Source: Pediococcus pentosaceus
Lineage (GTDB): Bacteria > Bacillota > Bacilli > Lactobacillales > Lactobacillaceae
Length of the DNA: 64,000 nt
Assembly: GCF_001437285.1 (NCBI RefSeq)
Contig: NZ_JQBF01000001.1
Coordinates: 248,001 to 312,000 of the forward strand
Direction of reading: 5' to 3'
The notes under the pieces are model-generated. The model was given only the letters and a program-made list of their open reading frames with translations. It had not been told where the DNA came from and searched no databases. Made by a program: the position numbers and the translations under genes. Positions 1 to 8,595 of this stretch are shown here, piece by piece. Every line of letters starts with the position of its first letter. Position 1 is the stretch's first letter.

Positions 1-1
1 A

Positions 2-457
2 ATTCCAGTTCCCATTGTCTTACAAAATATGGGAGTAATGATGGCTGGTGACATGCTAGGTACTAGATATGGAACGTTATCAGTAGGAATATTTTTATTA
101 TTAGTAAGTTTGGGATTGCCAATCCTTTCCGGTGGTTTAGGTGGCGCCGTAGTATTTTTAGGAGCTACCGGGGGCTATTTAGTGGCTTGGTTGTTTGCGC
201 CACTAGTAATTAATTTAATCAAGAATGCTTTGAAAGGCAAAATTAAGAATCAATTAATACTTAGTTTACTTTCTGTTTGGCTTGGAGGAGCAGTTTTTAT
301 TGATGTATTTGGTGCGTTCTGGTTAGCGATTCAAGCACCCATGCCACTTTCAACGGCCATGTTTTCTACTTTATTATTTATCCCAGGTGATACAATCAAA
401 GCTATTTTAGTAATTATCATAGCCAATCGATTGGAGAAGATAGTACACTTAAACTAG
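2..457 (+). CDS. bioY: Biotin ECF transporter S-component BioY (5' end outside the window)
   Basis: BioY is the membrane substrate-binding subunit of an energy-coupling-factor transporter for biotin. The frame is already open at base 2 and reads IPVPIVLQNMGVMMAG, the conserved early BioY segment, so the ATG at base 29 is internal and the true start lies upstream. Hydrophobic helices follow, with the family glycine-rich stretch (LSGGLGGAVVFLGATGGYL) and the C-terminal IPGDTIKAILV. birA begins 26 bases downstream, so the two biotin genes are probably co-transcribed. A second bioY lies at 53229. No EcfA or EcfT gene is visible, so the energising module must be elsewhere. Confidence 0.93.
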   Translation: MPVPIVLQNMGVMMAGDMLGTRYGTLSVGIFLLLVSLGLPILSGGLGGAVVFLGATGGYLVAWLFAPLVINLIKNALKGKIKNQLILSLLSVWLGGAVFIDVFGAFWLAIQAPMPLSTAMFSTLLFIPGDTIKAILVIIIANRLEKIVHLN

Positions 458-483
458 TTAAATAGATTAAGGGTGGTTATAAG

Positions 484-1467
484 ATGGGGAATAAAACAAG
501 CCAAAAAGTTTTATTAGAATTATTGAAAGATCGAGATCGTTGGGTATCTGGAAATGAAATAGCAGATAGTCTAGGCGTTACCCGCGAAACGATTTGGAAA
601 AATATTAACCTATTAAAGAAACGCGGTCACCAAATCCAAAGTCAGAAAAATCTAGGTTACAAATATGAAAGTAGCTCTAAGTTGGATGAAGTAGTCATTA
701 ATTTTTATAAAAATAAAAGTGTTGATCATGTTGCTGTTGAAGAGCAAGTCGATTCAACTCAAATGTATGCTAAAAACTATCTCGCTACTCACCAAGTCGA
801 AAAGGCATTTGCTGTGATTAGCGAGCAGCAAACGCAAGGATACGGACGAAGAGGACGTAGTTTTTACTCACCCAAAGAACAAGGACTTTACTTTAGCATA
901 GTTATCCCTAAGCCCACTTTTGAAATTAACCAGGTGGGCTTAATAACTACTGGGGTTGCCTATGTGATTGCACAAACATTTAAAGATTTCTTCCCTGAAC
1001 GTGAATTTAAATTGAAATGGGTTAACGACATTTTAATGAATCAACGAAAGGTAGCAGGAATTATTACTGAGGCAATTACCGAAGTAGAATCTGCTTCTAC
1101 GCAAGCGTTTGTAATTGGGGTGGGAATTAACTTAACCACGCCTGAATTTCCAGAAGAATTACAACAAAAAGCGGGAGCCATTGTTGCTAAAAATGAACCG
1201 AACATTGATCGTAATCTAATCGCCGCCCAATTAATTAATACGATTGTAGATAATTGGCAAAATTATTTAGATGGCAGCTTTTTGTCCGAGTATCGAAAAA
1301 TGTCAATCGTAATTGGTAAGCCAGTTACCTTACAAGTCGGAACGAAACAAGTAAAGGGGATTGCAACGGATATTAACGAGTATGGAAATATCGTCGTAAA
1401 GTTGGATGATGGACAAGTTAAAGCTTTTAATAACGGTGAAATTACCAAGGTGAATTTGGACTGGTAA
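484..1467 (+). CDS. birA: Bifunctional biotin--protein ligase / biotin operon repressor BirA
   Basis: BirA activates biotin to biotinyl-AMP, attaches it to carboxylase carrier domains, and in the group II form also represses biotin genes. All 327 residues are present. An N-terminal winged helix (about residues 5-60) marks the regulatory type. The catalytic domain has the biotinyl-AMP loop GYGRRGR (119-125; the first Arg of the usual GRGRRGR is Tyr here) and KWVND (178-182). A small SH3-like C-terminal domain ends the protein. The SD is AAGGGTGG, 7 bases before the ATG. It follows bioY closely, which suggests autoregulated biotin uptake, but I recognised no BirA operator. Confidence 0.95.
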   Translation: MGNKTSQKVLLELLKDRDRWVSGNEIADSLGVTRETIWKNINLLKKRGHQIQSQKNLGYKYESSSKLDEVVINFYKNKSVDHVAVEEQVDSTQMYAKNYLATHQVEKAFAVISEQQTQGYGRRGRSFYSPKEQGLYFSIVIPKPTFEINQVGLITTGVAYVIAQTFKDFFPEREFKLKWVNDILMNQRKVAGIITEAITEVESASTQAFVIGVGINLTTPEFPEELQQKAGAIVAKNEPNIDRNLIAAQLINTIVDNWQNYLDGSFLSEYRKMSIVIGKPVTLQVGTKQVKGIATDINEYGNIVVKLDDGQVKAFNNGEITKVNLDW

Positions 1468-1566
1468 TTATGGTCTCCGTAAGATATAGGTAATGAGCTT
1501 GAGCTTTTTTATTCATTGAGTGTTATCATGAAAGAATGTATCAGATAACGAAGGAGATGAATTACA

Positions 1567-2742
1567 ATGAGTGAAAAAAACAGAAAGACATTATATATCT
1601 TAATTGCTGGAAACTTCTTAATTTGTTTGGGGATTGGTCTAGTCATACCCGTCACACCATTTATTAAGAATCATTACGGTTATACTACTACTCAAATGGG
1701 AATTATGACGGCATTGTTTGCTTTCTCGCAATTTATCGCTTCTCCATTAGTTGGACGAGTTTCAGATAAAATTGGACGTAAGCCACTGATTGTAGCGGGA
1801 TTATTTTTCTACGCCGTTTCGGAAGTAATCTTTGCTTTATCAAATTCGTTATTACTATTTAACGTATCCAGAGTTGTTGGTGGCATTTCAGCCGCTTTGT
1901 TTATTCCAACGTCGATGGCTTTAGCATCTGATGTTACCACTACGGCGCAAAGGGCTAAGGTAATTGGTTGGATTTCAGCCGCATTTAGTGGGGGACTAAT
2001 TTTAGGACCAGGGCTCGGTGGTGTATTAGCAAATATCCATTATAAAGTGCCGTTTTGGGCGGCTGCAGCCTTAGGGCTGGTTTCAACATTATTTACGTAT
2101 TTGGTAATGCCGAAGACTGAAGTGAAAATAGAAGAAACGGAAATGACCAAGTTTACTAAGCCGAATGCTTTGAAGAGTGTCATGACGGCACCGCTAGTAA
2201 TTCTATTTACGATGATTTTTGTAGCAGCCTTTGGGTTACAGGGATTCGAAAGTATTTATAGCATCTACGTTAACCAAGTCTTCAATTTTAGTTTAGGAAC
2301 GATTGCACTAGTATTGACTTTTAATGGGATTTTCTCGTTGATTTTGCAAGTGTTTATCTTTGATTTCTTGGTGCGGAAAATGGGTGAAGTGAGACTGATT
2401 GGGGCATGCTTCTTAATTGGAGCAATTTTTGTTTTTTGGATTACCCAAGCTCATACTCAAATTGAAGTAATCATTGCTACATTAGTAGTTTTCTCTGCCT
2501 TCGATGTTTTACGTCCGGCCATCACCACCTTATTAACTAAGGAAGGCAAAGACAATCAAGGCTTAATTAATGGATTAAACATGTCTTTAACTAGTGTGGG
2601 GAACGTCATCGGACCAATTATTGCCGGAATGTTGATGGATTACAATACTCACATTCCATATATGATTGTCGCTGTAATTTTATTCATATCTTATGGAATT
2701 ACTTTCATCGTAGGACATGTGATGAAAAAAGAAACACGGTAG
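1567..2742 (+). CDS. MFS transporter, DHA1 (TetA-like) drug:proton antiporter family
   Basis: This is a 391-residue integral membrane protein with about 12 hydrophobic helices, the usual size of DHA1 multidrug or tetracycline-type exporters. Motif A is visible in the first cytoplasmic loop as GRVSDKIGRKP (about residues 64-74). A second glycine-rich motif, SGGLILGPGLGG, corresponds to antiporter motif C. The SD (AAGGAGATG) lies 7 bases before the ATG. A strong terminator follows directly, so the gene is monocistronic or ends the biotin transcript. The substrate cannot be read from the sequence. Confidence 0.85.
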   Translation: MSEKNRKTLYILIAGNFLICLGIGLVIPVTPFIKNHYGYTTTQMGIMTALFAFSQFIASPLVGRVSDKIGRKPLIVAGLFFYAVSEVIFALSNSLLLFNVSRVVGGISAALFIPTSMALASDVTTTAQRAKVIGWISAAFSGGLILGPGLGGVLANIHYKVPFWAAAALGLVSTLFTYLVMPKTEVKIEETEMTKFTKPNALKSVMTAPLVILFTMIFVAAFGLQGFESIYSIYVNQVFNFSLGTIALVLTFNGIFSLILQVFIFDFLVRKMGEVRLIGACFLIGAIFVFWITQAHTQIEVIIATLVVFSAFDVLRPAITTLLTKEGKDNQGLINGLNMSLTSVGNVIGPIIAGMLMDYNTHIPYMIVAVILFISYGITFIVGHVMKKETR

Positions 2743-2750
2743 ATGATAAA

Positions 2751-2788
2751 AACTGTAGCAGGGCGATCAAGCTCGGCTACAGTTTTTT
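2751..2788 (+). terminator. Rho-independent terminator after the MFS gene
   Basis: AACTGTAGC at 2751-2759 pairs with GCTACAGTT at 2776-2784 and runs into six T residues. It lies eight bases after the MFS stop codon. Confidence 0.85.
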
Positions 2789-2886
2789 GTTTGATATAGT
2801 TTGGAAAGTTTCATATTAAGATAGTTATTCCTTGAAAATGTTATACAATGAAAGCGTAAGCAATCTAATAATGGAGGGGTACAATC

Positions 2887-3354
2887 ATGATTAAAACTAA
2901 TAGCAATTTAAATGAACTAAAAAAAGCTGCAACAAATTTAATTGGAATGGATAAAATACCAGCGGGTAAGTATCAATTAGCTGAAATTATAGCTCGAGGA
3001 ATCGATGATACATTTGAAGCACGGGAGAGTGACGAATGGGAAATTGATGAGTATCTAAGAGATCGAGCTTTAAACTTTTGGTTTTACCCATCAATGAATC
3101 TGGAAGAATTAGTACCTAAATTAACAGATGAAATCGCAAATAACTGGGAAATTAAAAGAGGAGACGACCGGATGTTATCAACATGCTTAGCGGCCGTGTT
3201 GACTTATCACCCGCACAATTTATCAGTCACATTAGGAGAACTTTTAAAATCAGATCCGACGACTCAAAATTTAGCGACGTTAGAGGGTTTCGATATTACT
3301 AAGATTAATCAAATCCTAGTTCAACACAATGCACGCCCCTTATCAGTTAATTAA
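2887..3354 (+). CDS. Hypothetical soluble protein, 155 residues
   Basis: I do not recognise this family. The product is acidic and soluble-looking, with no signal peptide or membrane segment and no Cys-rich or nucleotide-binding motif. Charged helical stretches flank two Trp-containing segments (SDEWEIDEYLRDRALNFWF and NNWEIKRGDD). A clear SD (GGAGGGG) lies 7 bases before the ATG and base usage matches the neighbours, so it is very likely real. It sits alone between the MFS terminator and pepF, with no operon partner to hint at a role. Confidence 0.75.
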   Translation: MIKTNSNLNELKKAATNLIGMDKIPAGKYQLAEIIARGIDDTFEARESDEWEIDEYLRDRALNFWFYPSMNLEELVPKLTDEIANNWEIKRGDDRMLSTCLAAVLTYHPHNLSVTLGELLKSDPTTQNLATLEGFDITKINQILVQHNARPLSVN

Positions 3355-3421
3355 GTGCCTTAAGTTGTGTATAGTTTCGGAAGTTGTAAAATAAAAGGCA
3401 ATAGTATTAGGAGGATTTTAC

Positions 3422-5221
3422 ATGGCAAAAAAACAACTAACACGGGCAGAGGTTCCGGAAGCGTTAACTTGGAACGTCACCGATATTTTTACAACTGAAG
3501 CAGATTTTAAAAAGGCCATTCAACAAGTTGAAAAACAAATTGTTGAAATTCAAGCCAATTCTAGACATATGACCGAGAGTGCTACACAACTATTAGCATT
3601 AACTGAATTACTTTATGAGAGTGAAGAACTCCTTATGAAAGTTTATGGATATGCGGCTCGGGTTAATGATGGTGATACTGCTGACCCACATGGGAACGAT
3701 TTGATGAATCAAGCATTATTAATTGTTAATAAGTGGGAAGCAGCCGTATCATTTTATGATCCTAAAATAACGCAACTATCAGCAGCGCAATTAGATCAAT
3801 TTTTAGATGATAAGCCAGAATTAAAACGATATGAATTTAATTTACGTCGAATTCAAGAGCAAGCTGCCCATACCCTTACTCCTGCTGAAGAAAAATTGTT
3901 GGCTCAACTTCAACCGGCGATTGATGATGCTTCAGACATTTCTTCGAAATTAGATGACGCTGATTTAGATTTTGGAATGATTAAAGATGAAAATGGCGAA
4001 GAAGTTCAATTAACTAATGCTACAGCCAGTGAATTTGCTACTTCAGCAGATCAGGACATGCGAATGCGTGCTAGTAAACAAGTTGCTAAGGCGTACCGTT
4101 CAATGCGGAATACCTTTGGTGCTACCCTTAAAAGCCACGTTCATGCCCAAAATATTTTAGCCACAATTAGGCATTTTGATAGTGCACGTCAGATGAATTT
4201 GGCTGATCAAAAAATTCCAGAAGCCGTTTACGATACGTTGATTAATACGACACATGAACATCTGGATTTGATGCATGATTATTATGCTTTCCGAAAAGCA
4301 TACTTAGGATTAGATCATATGTATCAATTTGATCGACATGTTCCTTTGGTTGCAGATGCTAAGTTAAGTTTGGCATTTGAAGAAGGCAAAAAGGTTACGA
4401 TGGCAGCCTTGGCTCCGTTAGGCAAAGATTATCAAAATTATTTGCAAGAGGAATTTGAACAACGTTGGATTGATGCAGCTGAAAATAAAGGGAAACGTAG
4501 TGGGGGCTATGAGGACGACGTTTATGGAGTGCATCCATATATCTTACTAAATTGGAATGATATTTATGATAGTACTTCAACGTTAGCCCATGAATCGGGC
4601 CACGCACTTCAGAGTGTTTACACGGATAAGGCCCAACCTTTCTGGTATTCACAATATCCAATCTTTATTGCTGAAATTGCTTCAACTTTAAACGAAAGCT
4701 TATTAAACCATTATATGTTAGAAAAATATGCTGATGATCCTCAAATTAAAGCATTTATTTTAACACAAGATGTGGACAACTTTATTGGCACGGTTTATCG
4801 TCAAACTCTTTTTGCGGAATTTGAGCATTTTATTTATACAGAAGATGCCAAAGGAACGACCCTTACCCCCGATTTGATGGCTGATAAATTTAACGGATTG
4901 TTCAAAGAATATAATGGAGATGCTGTAACAGATTTACCTTGGAAAGACGATACTTGGGCGCAAATTCCTCATTTCTATTACGATTATTATGTTTACCAAT
5001 ACGCTACATCTAAAGCCATCGCAACCGCTTTAGCCGATGATATTATTTCTGGTAAACCTGGTGCATTGGAAAACTATAAGAAATTCTTATCAGCCGGAGC
5101 AAGTAATTATCCGGTCGAAATAGTTAAACAGGCTGGGGTAGATGTAACCAAACGTGACTATCTTGATCAAGCATTTAAACTATTTGGTGAAGAAGTCGAA
5201 GAATTAAAGCGAATTTTATAA
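3422..5221 (+). CDS. pepF: Oligoendopeptidase F (M3 zinc metallopeptidase)
   Basis: PepF is a cytoplasmic zinc endopeptidase that cleaves internal bonds of roughly 7-17-residue peptides, part of peptide use in lactic acid bacteria. At 599 residues it has the normal family length. The zinc-binding HESGH motif (HExxH) is at residues 390-394, followed about 25 residues later by the glutamate-containing segment IAEIASTLNE that supplies the third ligand. The SD (AGGAGG) is upstream of the ATG at 3422. It appears monocistronic; its probable terminator lies at 5381-5420. Confidence 0.95.
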   Translation: MAKKQLTRAEVPEALTWNVTDIFTTEADFKKAIQQVEKQIVEIQANSRHMTESATQLLALTELLYESEELLMKVYGYAARVNDGDTADPHGNDLMNQALLIVNKWEAAVSFYDPKITQLSAAQLDQFLDDKPELKRYEFNLRRIQEQAAHTLTPAEEKLLAQLQPAIDDASDISSKLDDADLDFGMIKDENGEEVQLTNATASEFATSADQDMRMRASKQVAKAYRSMRNTFGATLKSHVHAQNILATIRHFDSARQMNLADQKIPEAVYDTLINTTHEHLDLMHDYYAFRKAYLGLDHMYQFDRHVPLVADAKLSLAFEEGKKVTMAALAPLGKDYQNYLQEEFEQRWIDAAENKGKRSGGYEDDVYGVHPYILLNWNDIYDSTSTLAHESGHALQSVYTDKAQPFWYSQYPIFIAEIASTLNESLLNHYMLEKYADDPQIKAFILTQDVDNFIGTVYRQTLFAEFEHFIYTEDAKGTTLTPDLMADKFNGLFKEYNGDAVTDLPWKDDTWAQIPHFYYDYYVYQYATSKAIATALADDIISGKPGALENYKKFLSAGASNYPVEIVKQAGVDVTKRDYLDQAFKLFGEEVEELKRIL

Positions 5222-5253
5222 TATTTAAACTAAGACATTGGAATTAAAGTCAT

Positions 5254-5282
5254 AAAAAAACTCCCCGAGTTAAAATGGGGAG
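5254..5282 (-). terminator. Terminator for the minus-strand regulator
   Basis: CTCCCC (5261-5266) and GGGGAG (5277-5282) form a hairpin. The seven-base T tract appears only on the minus strand (5254-5260 read in reverse), so this ends transcription coming from the 5483-6328 gene. Confidence 0.65.
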
Positions 5283-5380
5283 CATCTAGTTTTATACATT
5301 CAATTTAGGCATGATACTTGTAATTTATCCTACTTGTACCATGTTTTTTATTTAATAAAATTGATCTTTTAAACTATTTG

Positions 5381-5420
5381 AAGAACTTAACTATATTTAA
5401 TTTAGTTGGGTTCTTTTTTT
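5381..5420 (+). terminator. Rho-independent terminator downstream of pepF
   Basis: AAGAAC (5381-5386) pairs with GGTTCTT before a run of T residues, with an inner AACT/AGTT stem. It lies 160 bases after the pepF stop and is the first plus-strand hairpin with a U tract. Confidence 0.6.
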
Positions 5421-5482
5421 ATGGACTGAAGAAATTTTTAACTAGTATTGGGAATAAATTTTATTTTAGGGTCATATTTTTA

Positions 5483-6328
5483 CTATGTGTCTTCGCGATA
5501 ACTCTCTTGTAATAATCCATCGAAGAAATGTTGAATCGAGATTTGACCGCGTTGGGCTCCGACTTCTCGAATTCTTTGCATTTCATTATAAACGTTCTGG
5601 AAATCAAATAAACTGTTGGCATATTCTAGCAGAACTTCATTTTCGGGATATTCAATACACATACCGGCTAAATTGCAAATACCAACACGTAAGGCACGCC
5701 GAATTCTTTGAAAGGCACTTTTTTTCTCATGTTCATTTAAAGAAAGACTTTCTTGAAAATCAATCTTTGAGAAAGGAATATTTTGATCGACCATAACTTT
5801 AGCAATCCGTAAGATATCATCACAACCGTTTTCAGAAGCAATCCCTAAAAAGCGGAGGATTGAATGGATTCGATCGGTTCGAAGACGATGCTTAGATTGT
5901 GGTCGATTAAATGGTGTGGCAATTCCAGACGTTAATTTGTTAATTTCAGCCATTTTATCAACTACTTGGCAGTAAGAACCCACTAGCTTCGTAATATTTT
6001 TAAACTCCAGATGATTAAAAGGATAATCTAAATAAGCGTCAATTCCTACACGATAAGCTTCGTCTTTATAGGCTTCATTATGAGGTCCCACCACAATAAA
6101 GTGAGGTTTGATGTGGACTTGAGCGAGACGTTTGATCAAATTTAGCCCTTCTGGAAAAATTTCTAAGCAATTGATGATCATTACGTCGACTCTTAGTTGT
6201 AATAAATCGTCATAGGCACTATCAACATCGAAATTAACTCCAACTAGTGAGTTGCTAAAATCCGATTCAATAATATTTTGAACGATGGAAACACTTGATT
6301 CATCGTCTGATAGTAAATAAAAGTTCAT
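5483..6328 (-). CDS. Atypical response-regulator-like transcription factor with a degenerate receiver, divergent from the arc operon
   Basis: A 281-residue protein with an N-terminal receiver fold (about 1-115) and a C-terminal helical DNA-binding region (about 150-240). The latter looks like the Spo0A_C/YcbB group: RIHSILRFLGI, then an HTH-like stretch ending QRIRRALRVGI. The acidic pocket (D8, D9) is kept. The phospho-acceptor position in the VDVMIIN stretch is Asn53, the Thr/Ser switch position is Gly81, and the invariant Lys before Pro is Tyr102. It should therefore not be controlled by phosphorylation. No histidine kinase is adjacent. Its divergent placement next to arcB suggests it regulates the ADI genes. 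Start set by GGAGAT before the ATG. Confidence 0.8.
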   Translation of the reverse strand: MNFYLLSDDESSVSIVQNIIESDFSNSLVGVNFDVDSAYDDLLQLRVDVMIINCLEIFPEGLNLIKRLAQVHIKPHFIVVGPHNEAYKDEAYRVGIDAYLDYPFNHLEFKNITKLVGSYCQVVDKMAEINKLTSGIATPFNRPQSKHRLRTDRIHSILRFLGIASENGCDDILRIAKVMVDQNIPFSKIDFQESLSLNEHEKKSAFQRIRRALRVGICNLAGMCIEYPENEVLLEYANSLFDFQNVYNEMQRIREVGAQRGQISIQHFFDGLLQESYREDT

Positions 6329-6436
6329 AGTCGGATCTCCTTTTGAAGTTTTTTGAAGTTATATGATACTTTATGAATTATACAATAATAAGATATAAAA
6401 ATGAAAAAAATGACAATTTTTTTGTTATATAAAATA

Positions 6437-6472
6437 TTTATTCAAAAAATAAGTGATTTTATTCAAAAAATA
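6437..6472. promoter_or_regulatory. Pair of 15-bp direct repeats, 21 bp apart, in the arc intergenic region
   Basis: TTTATTCAAAAAATA occurs exactly at 6437-6451 and again at 6458-6472. The start-to-start distance of 21 bp equals two helical turns, so both copies face the same side of the DNA. They sit between the divergent regulator (start 6328) and arcB (start 6599). Such phased repeats commonly bind response-regulator-type dimers; assigning them to the divergent regulator is inference. Confidence 0.6.
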
Positions 6473-6480
6473 TTCATTTA

Positions 6481-6494
6481 TGAAAACGTTTTAA
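6481..6494 (+). promoter_or_regulatory. cre-like site (one mismatch)
   Basis: TGAAAACGTTTTAA matches the CcpA cre consensus TGWAARCGYTWNCW at every position but the 13th. It lies 64 bp upstream of a perfect cre in the same leader. Confidence 0.45.
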
Positions 6495-6544
6495 ATAAAA
6501 ATAATATTAATTTTTAAGAAAATCAATTGATCACTGAAGCTTTG

Positions 6545-6558
6545 TGAAAGCGCTTGCT
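6545..6558 (+). promoter_or_regulatory. cre site upstream of arcB (CcpA operator)
   Basis: TGAAAGCGCTTGCT fits the cre consensus TGWAARCGYTWNCW without a mismatch. It ends 40 bp before the arcB start, where bound CcpA would repress. Carbon catabolite repression of ADI operons is well established in lactic acid bacteria. Confidence 0.8.
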
Positions 6559-6598
6559 AGAATTAAACACGTAATCAAATATAGAGGAGGACGTTAAA

Positions 6599-7600
6599 AT
6601 GTCATTTAACTTACGTAACCGCAGTTTTTTAACCTTATCAGATTTTAGTACTCGTGAAATGGAATACATGCTTAATTTAGCTGAGGATTTAAAGAAAGCT
6701 AAATATGCTGGCTATGAAGGTAATCGCTTGGCTGGCAAGAATATCGCTTTGATTTTTGAAAAAGATTCAACTCGAACACGTTGTGCTTTTGAAGTTGGTG
6801 CTAAAGATGAAGGCGCTCACGTAACTTATCTTGGTCCTTCAGGCTCACACATTGGCTACAAAGAATCAGTTAAAGATACAGCTCGTGTCTTGGGTGGTAT
6901 GTTTGATGGGATTGAATATCGTGGATTCTCACAACGCTCAGCAGAAACGTTAGCTGAATATTCAGGTGTTCCTGTATGGAATGGTCTAACTGATGAAGAT
7001 CACCCAACTCAAGTTTTAGCTGATTTCCTAACGGCTAAGGAAGTTTTGAAGAAAGAATATAAAGATATTAAATTTGCTTTTGTTGGAGACGGTCAAGACA
7101 ACGTATCTAATGCTTTGATGCTAGGTGCTGCTGTAATGGGAATGGAATATCACGTTGTAACCCCTAAAGAACTTGAACCAACCAAGGACGTCTTAGACAA
7201 AGCTAACGCAATTGCTGCTAAAACGGGCGGTAAAATCGTTGTTGAAAATGACGTTAAAGCTGGTGTTAAGAATATGGATGTTATCTATACCGATGTATGG
7301 GTATCAATGGGTGAACCAGATGAAATGTGGCAAAAGCGTATTAAATTATTGAAGCCATATCAAGTAACTAAAGAAGTGATGGAAGCTACCGAAAATCCAA
7401 ATGCAATCTTTGAACACTGTCTGCCTGCATTCCACAATACAGACACATCAATTGGTAAAAAGATTGAAGAAAAATATGGTCTATCTGAAATGGAAGTTAC
7501 TGATGAAGTCTTTGAAAGTAGTCAATCAGTTGTATTCCAAGAAGCTGAAAATCGGATGCACACAATTAAAGCTGTCATGGTTGCAACTTTAGGTGACTAA
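6599..7600 (+). CDS. arcB: Ornithine carbamoyltransferase, catabolic
   Basis: In the ADI pathway this cytoplasmic enzyme phosphorolyses citrulline to ornithine and carbamoyl phosphate. At 333 residues it is family length. The carbamoyl-phosphate loop STRTR is at 57-61, HPTQ at 135-138, the ornithine-binding segment DVWVSMGE around 232-239, and the catalytic HCLP at 273-276. The SD is GGAGG. It leads the operon and is followed 13 bases later by arcC. The arcB-first order differs from the common arcA-arcB-arcC order. A cre and phased repeats lie upstream. Anabolic ArgF is the alternative, but the context makes it catabolic. Confidence 0.97.
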   Translation: MSFNLRNRSFLTLSDFSTREMEYMLNLAEDLKKAKYAGYEGNRLAGKNIALIFEKDSTRTRCAFEVGAKDEGAHVTYLGPSGSHIGYKESVKDTARVLGGMFDGIEYRGFSQRSAETLAEYSGVPVWNGLTDEDHPTQVLADFLTAKEVLKKEYKDIKFAFVGDGQDNVSNALMLGAAVMGMEYHVVTPKELEPTKDVLDKANAIAAKTGGKIVVENDVKAGVKNMDVIYTDVWVSMGEPDEMWQKRIKLLKPYQVTKEVMEATENPNAIFEHCLPAFHNTDTSIGKKIEEKYGLSEMEVTDEVFESSQSVVFQEAENRMHTIKAVMVATLGD

Positions 7601-7613
7601 GGAGGGCGAGTTT

Positions 7614-8543
7614 ATGTCAAAAATGGTGGTTGCCTTAGGTGGCAATGCTTTAGGAAAGAGCCCTGAGGAACAGTTACAGTTAGTGAAAAATACGGCTGCA
7701 TCATTGATTGGTTTGGTACGTGATGATCATCAAGTAGTAATTAGTCATGGGAATGGTCCTCAAGTTGGGCAAATCAATCTTGGGATGAACTACGCCGCCG
7801 AACATGGTAAAACAGCAGCTTTTCCGTTCCCAGAGTGTGGGGCAATGAGTCAGGGTTATATAGGGTATCATCTACAACAAAGTTTACAAAATGAACTTGC
7901 AAAACGAAACATGGATAAAAATGTTGTGACAACTATAACTCAAATTGAAGTTGACCAAGATGATACTGCTTTTCAAAAACCGACTAAACCAGTGGGTGAT
8001 TTCTACAGCAAAGAACAAGCCGCACAAATTGAAGCTGAAAAAGGATATACATTTGTCGAAGATGCAGGACGTGGATATCGCCAAGTTGTAGCTTCTCCAT
8101 TACCAAAATCAATTATTGAAATCAATAGTATTAAAACGCTTGTCGAACACGGTGATTTGGTAATCGCTGGCGGTGGTGGTGGCGTTCCAGTCATTAAAAC
8201 TGAAACTGGCTTAAAGGGAGTACCAGCTGTAATTGATAAAGATCGTTCGAGCGCCTTGCTAGCTGATAACATCGATGCCGATAAATTAATTATTCTCACA
8301 GCTGTTGACTATGTTTACGTTAACTATAATAAGCCAGAACAAAAAGTACTCAAGCAACTAAGCGTTGAAGAAGCCCAAAAGTACATGGATGACGGACAAT
8401 TTGCAGCTGGAAGTATGCTACCAAAAGTACAGGCATGCTTATCTTTTGTTAAGGGACACCCTGAACGTGAAGCAATTATTACCTCATTAAATGGTTTGGA
8501 TGACGCTTTGAAAGGTAATTTAGGTACAGTAATTCACGGCTAA
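7614..8543 (+). CDS. arcC: Carbamate kinase
   Basis: ArcC transfers the phosphate of carbamoyl phosphate to ADP, giving ATP, CO2 and NH3: the energy-yielding step of the ADI pathway. From the ATG at 7614 it is 309 residues, typical of the family. That start is fixed by GGAGGG at 7601-7606; an in-frame upstream codon at 7593 would overlap the arcB stop. Visible motifs are the N-terminal [18 protein letters not shown], the glycine-rich [10 protein letters not shown] and [12 protein letters not shown]. It is translationally close-packed behind arcB. Confidence 0.97.
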   Translation: MSKMVVALGGNALGKSPEEQLQLVKNTAASLIGLVRDDHQVVISHGNGPQVGQINLGMNYAAEHGKTAAFPFPECGAMSQGYIGYHLQQSLQNELAKRNMDKNVVTTITQIEVDQDDTAFQKPTKPVGDFYSKEQAAQIEAEKGYTFVEDAGRGYRQVVASPLPKSIIEINSIKTLVEHGDLVIAGGGGGVPVIKTETGLKGVPAVIDKDRSSALLADNIDADKLIILTAVDYVYVNYNKPEQKVLKQLSVEEAQKYMDDGQFAAGSMLPKVQACLSFVKGHPEREAIITSLNGLDDALKGNLGTVIHG

Positions 8544-8595
8544 ATAATTTATTTAAGTACCAGGTAGAAAAAATAAGAATAGGAGTGTGATTATA

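Noticed and set aside
1490-1520. Possible terminator after birA
   Set aside because: GAGCTTGAGCTTTTTT has a T run but no stem of useful length.
4395-4661. Minus-strand ORF across the PepF active site
   Set aside because: The HESGH-bearing plus-strand frame is certain; the opposite frame has no family features.
5254-5420. Possible T-box or small RNA between pepF and the regulator
   Set aside because: Two hairpins are present, but there is no T-box core sequence, specifier loop or clear promoter; simple terminators explain them.
7884-8299. Minus-strand ORFs inside arcC
   Set aside because: They are shadows of a well-supported gene, with no SD or recognisable protein.
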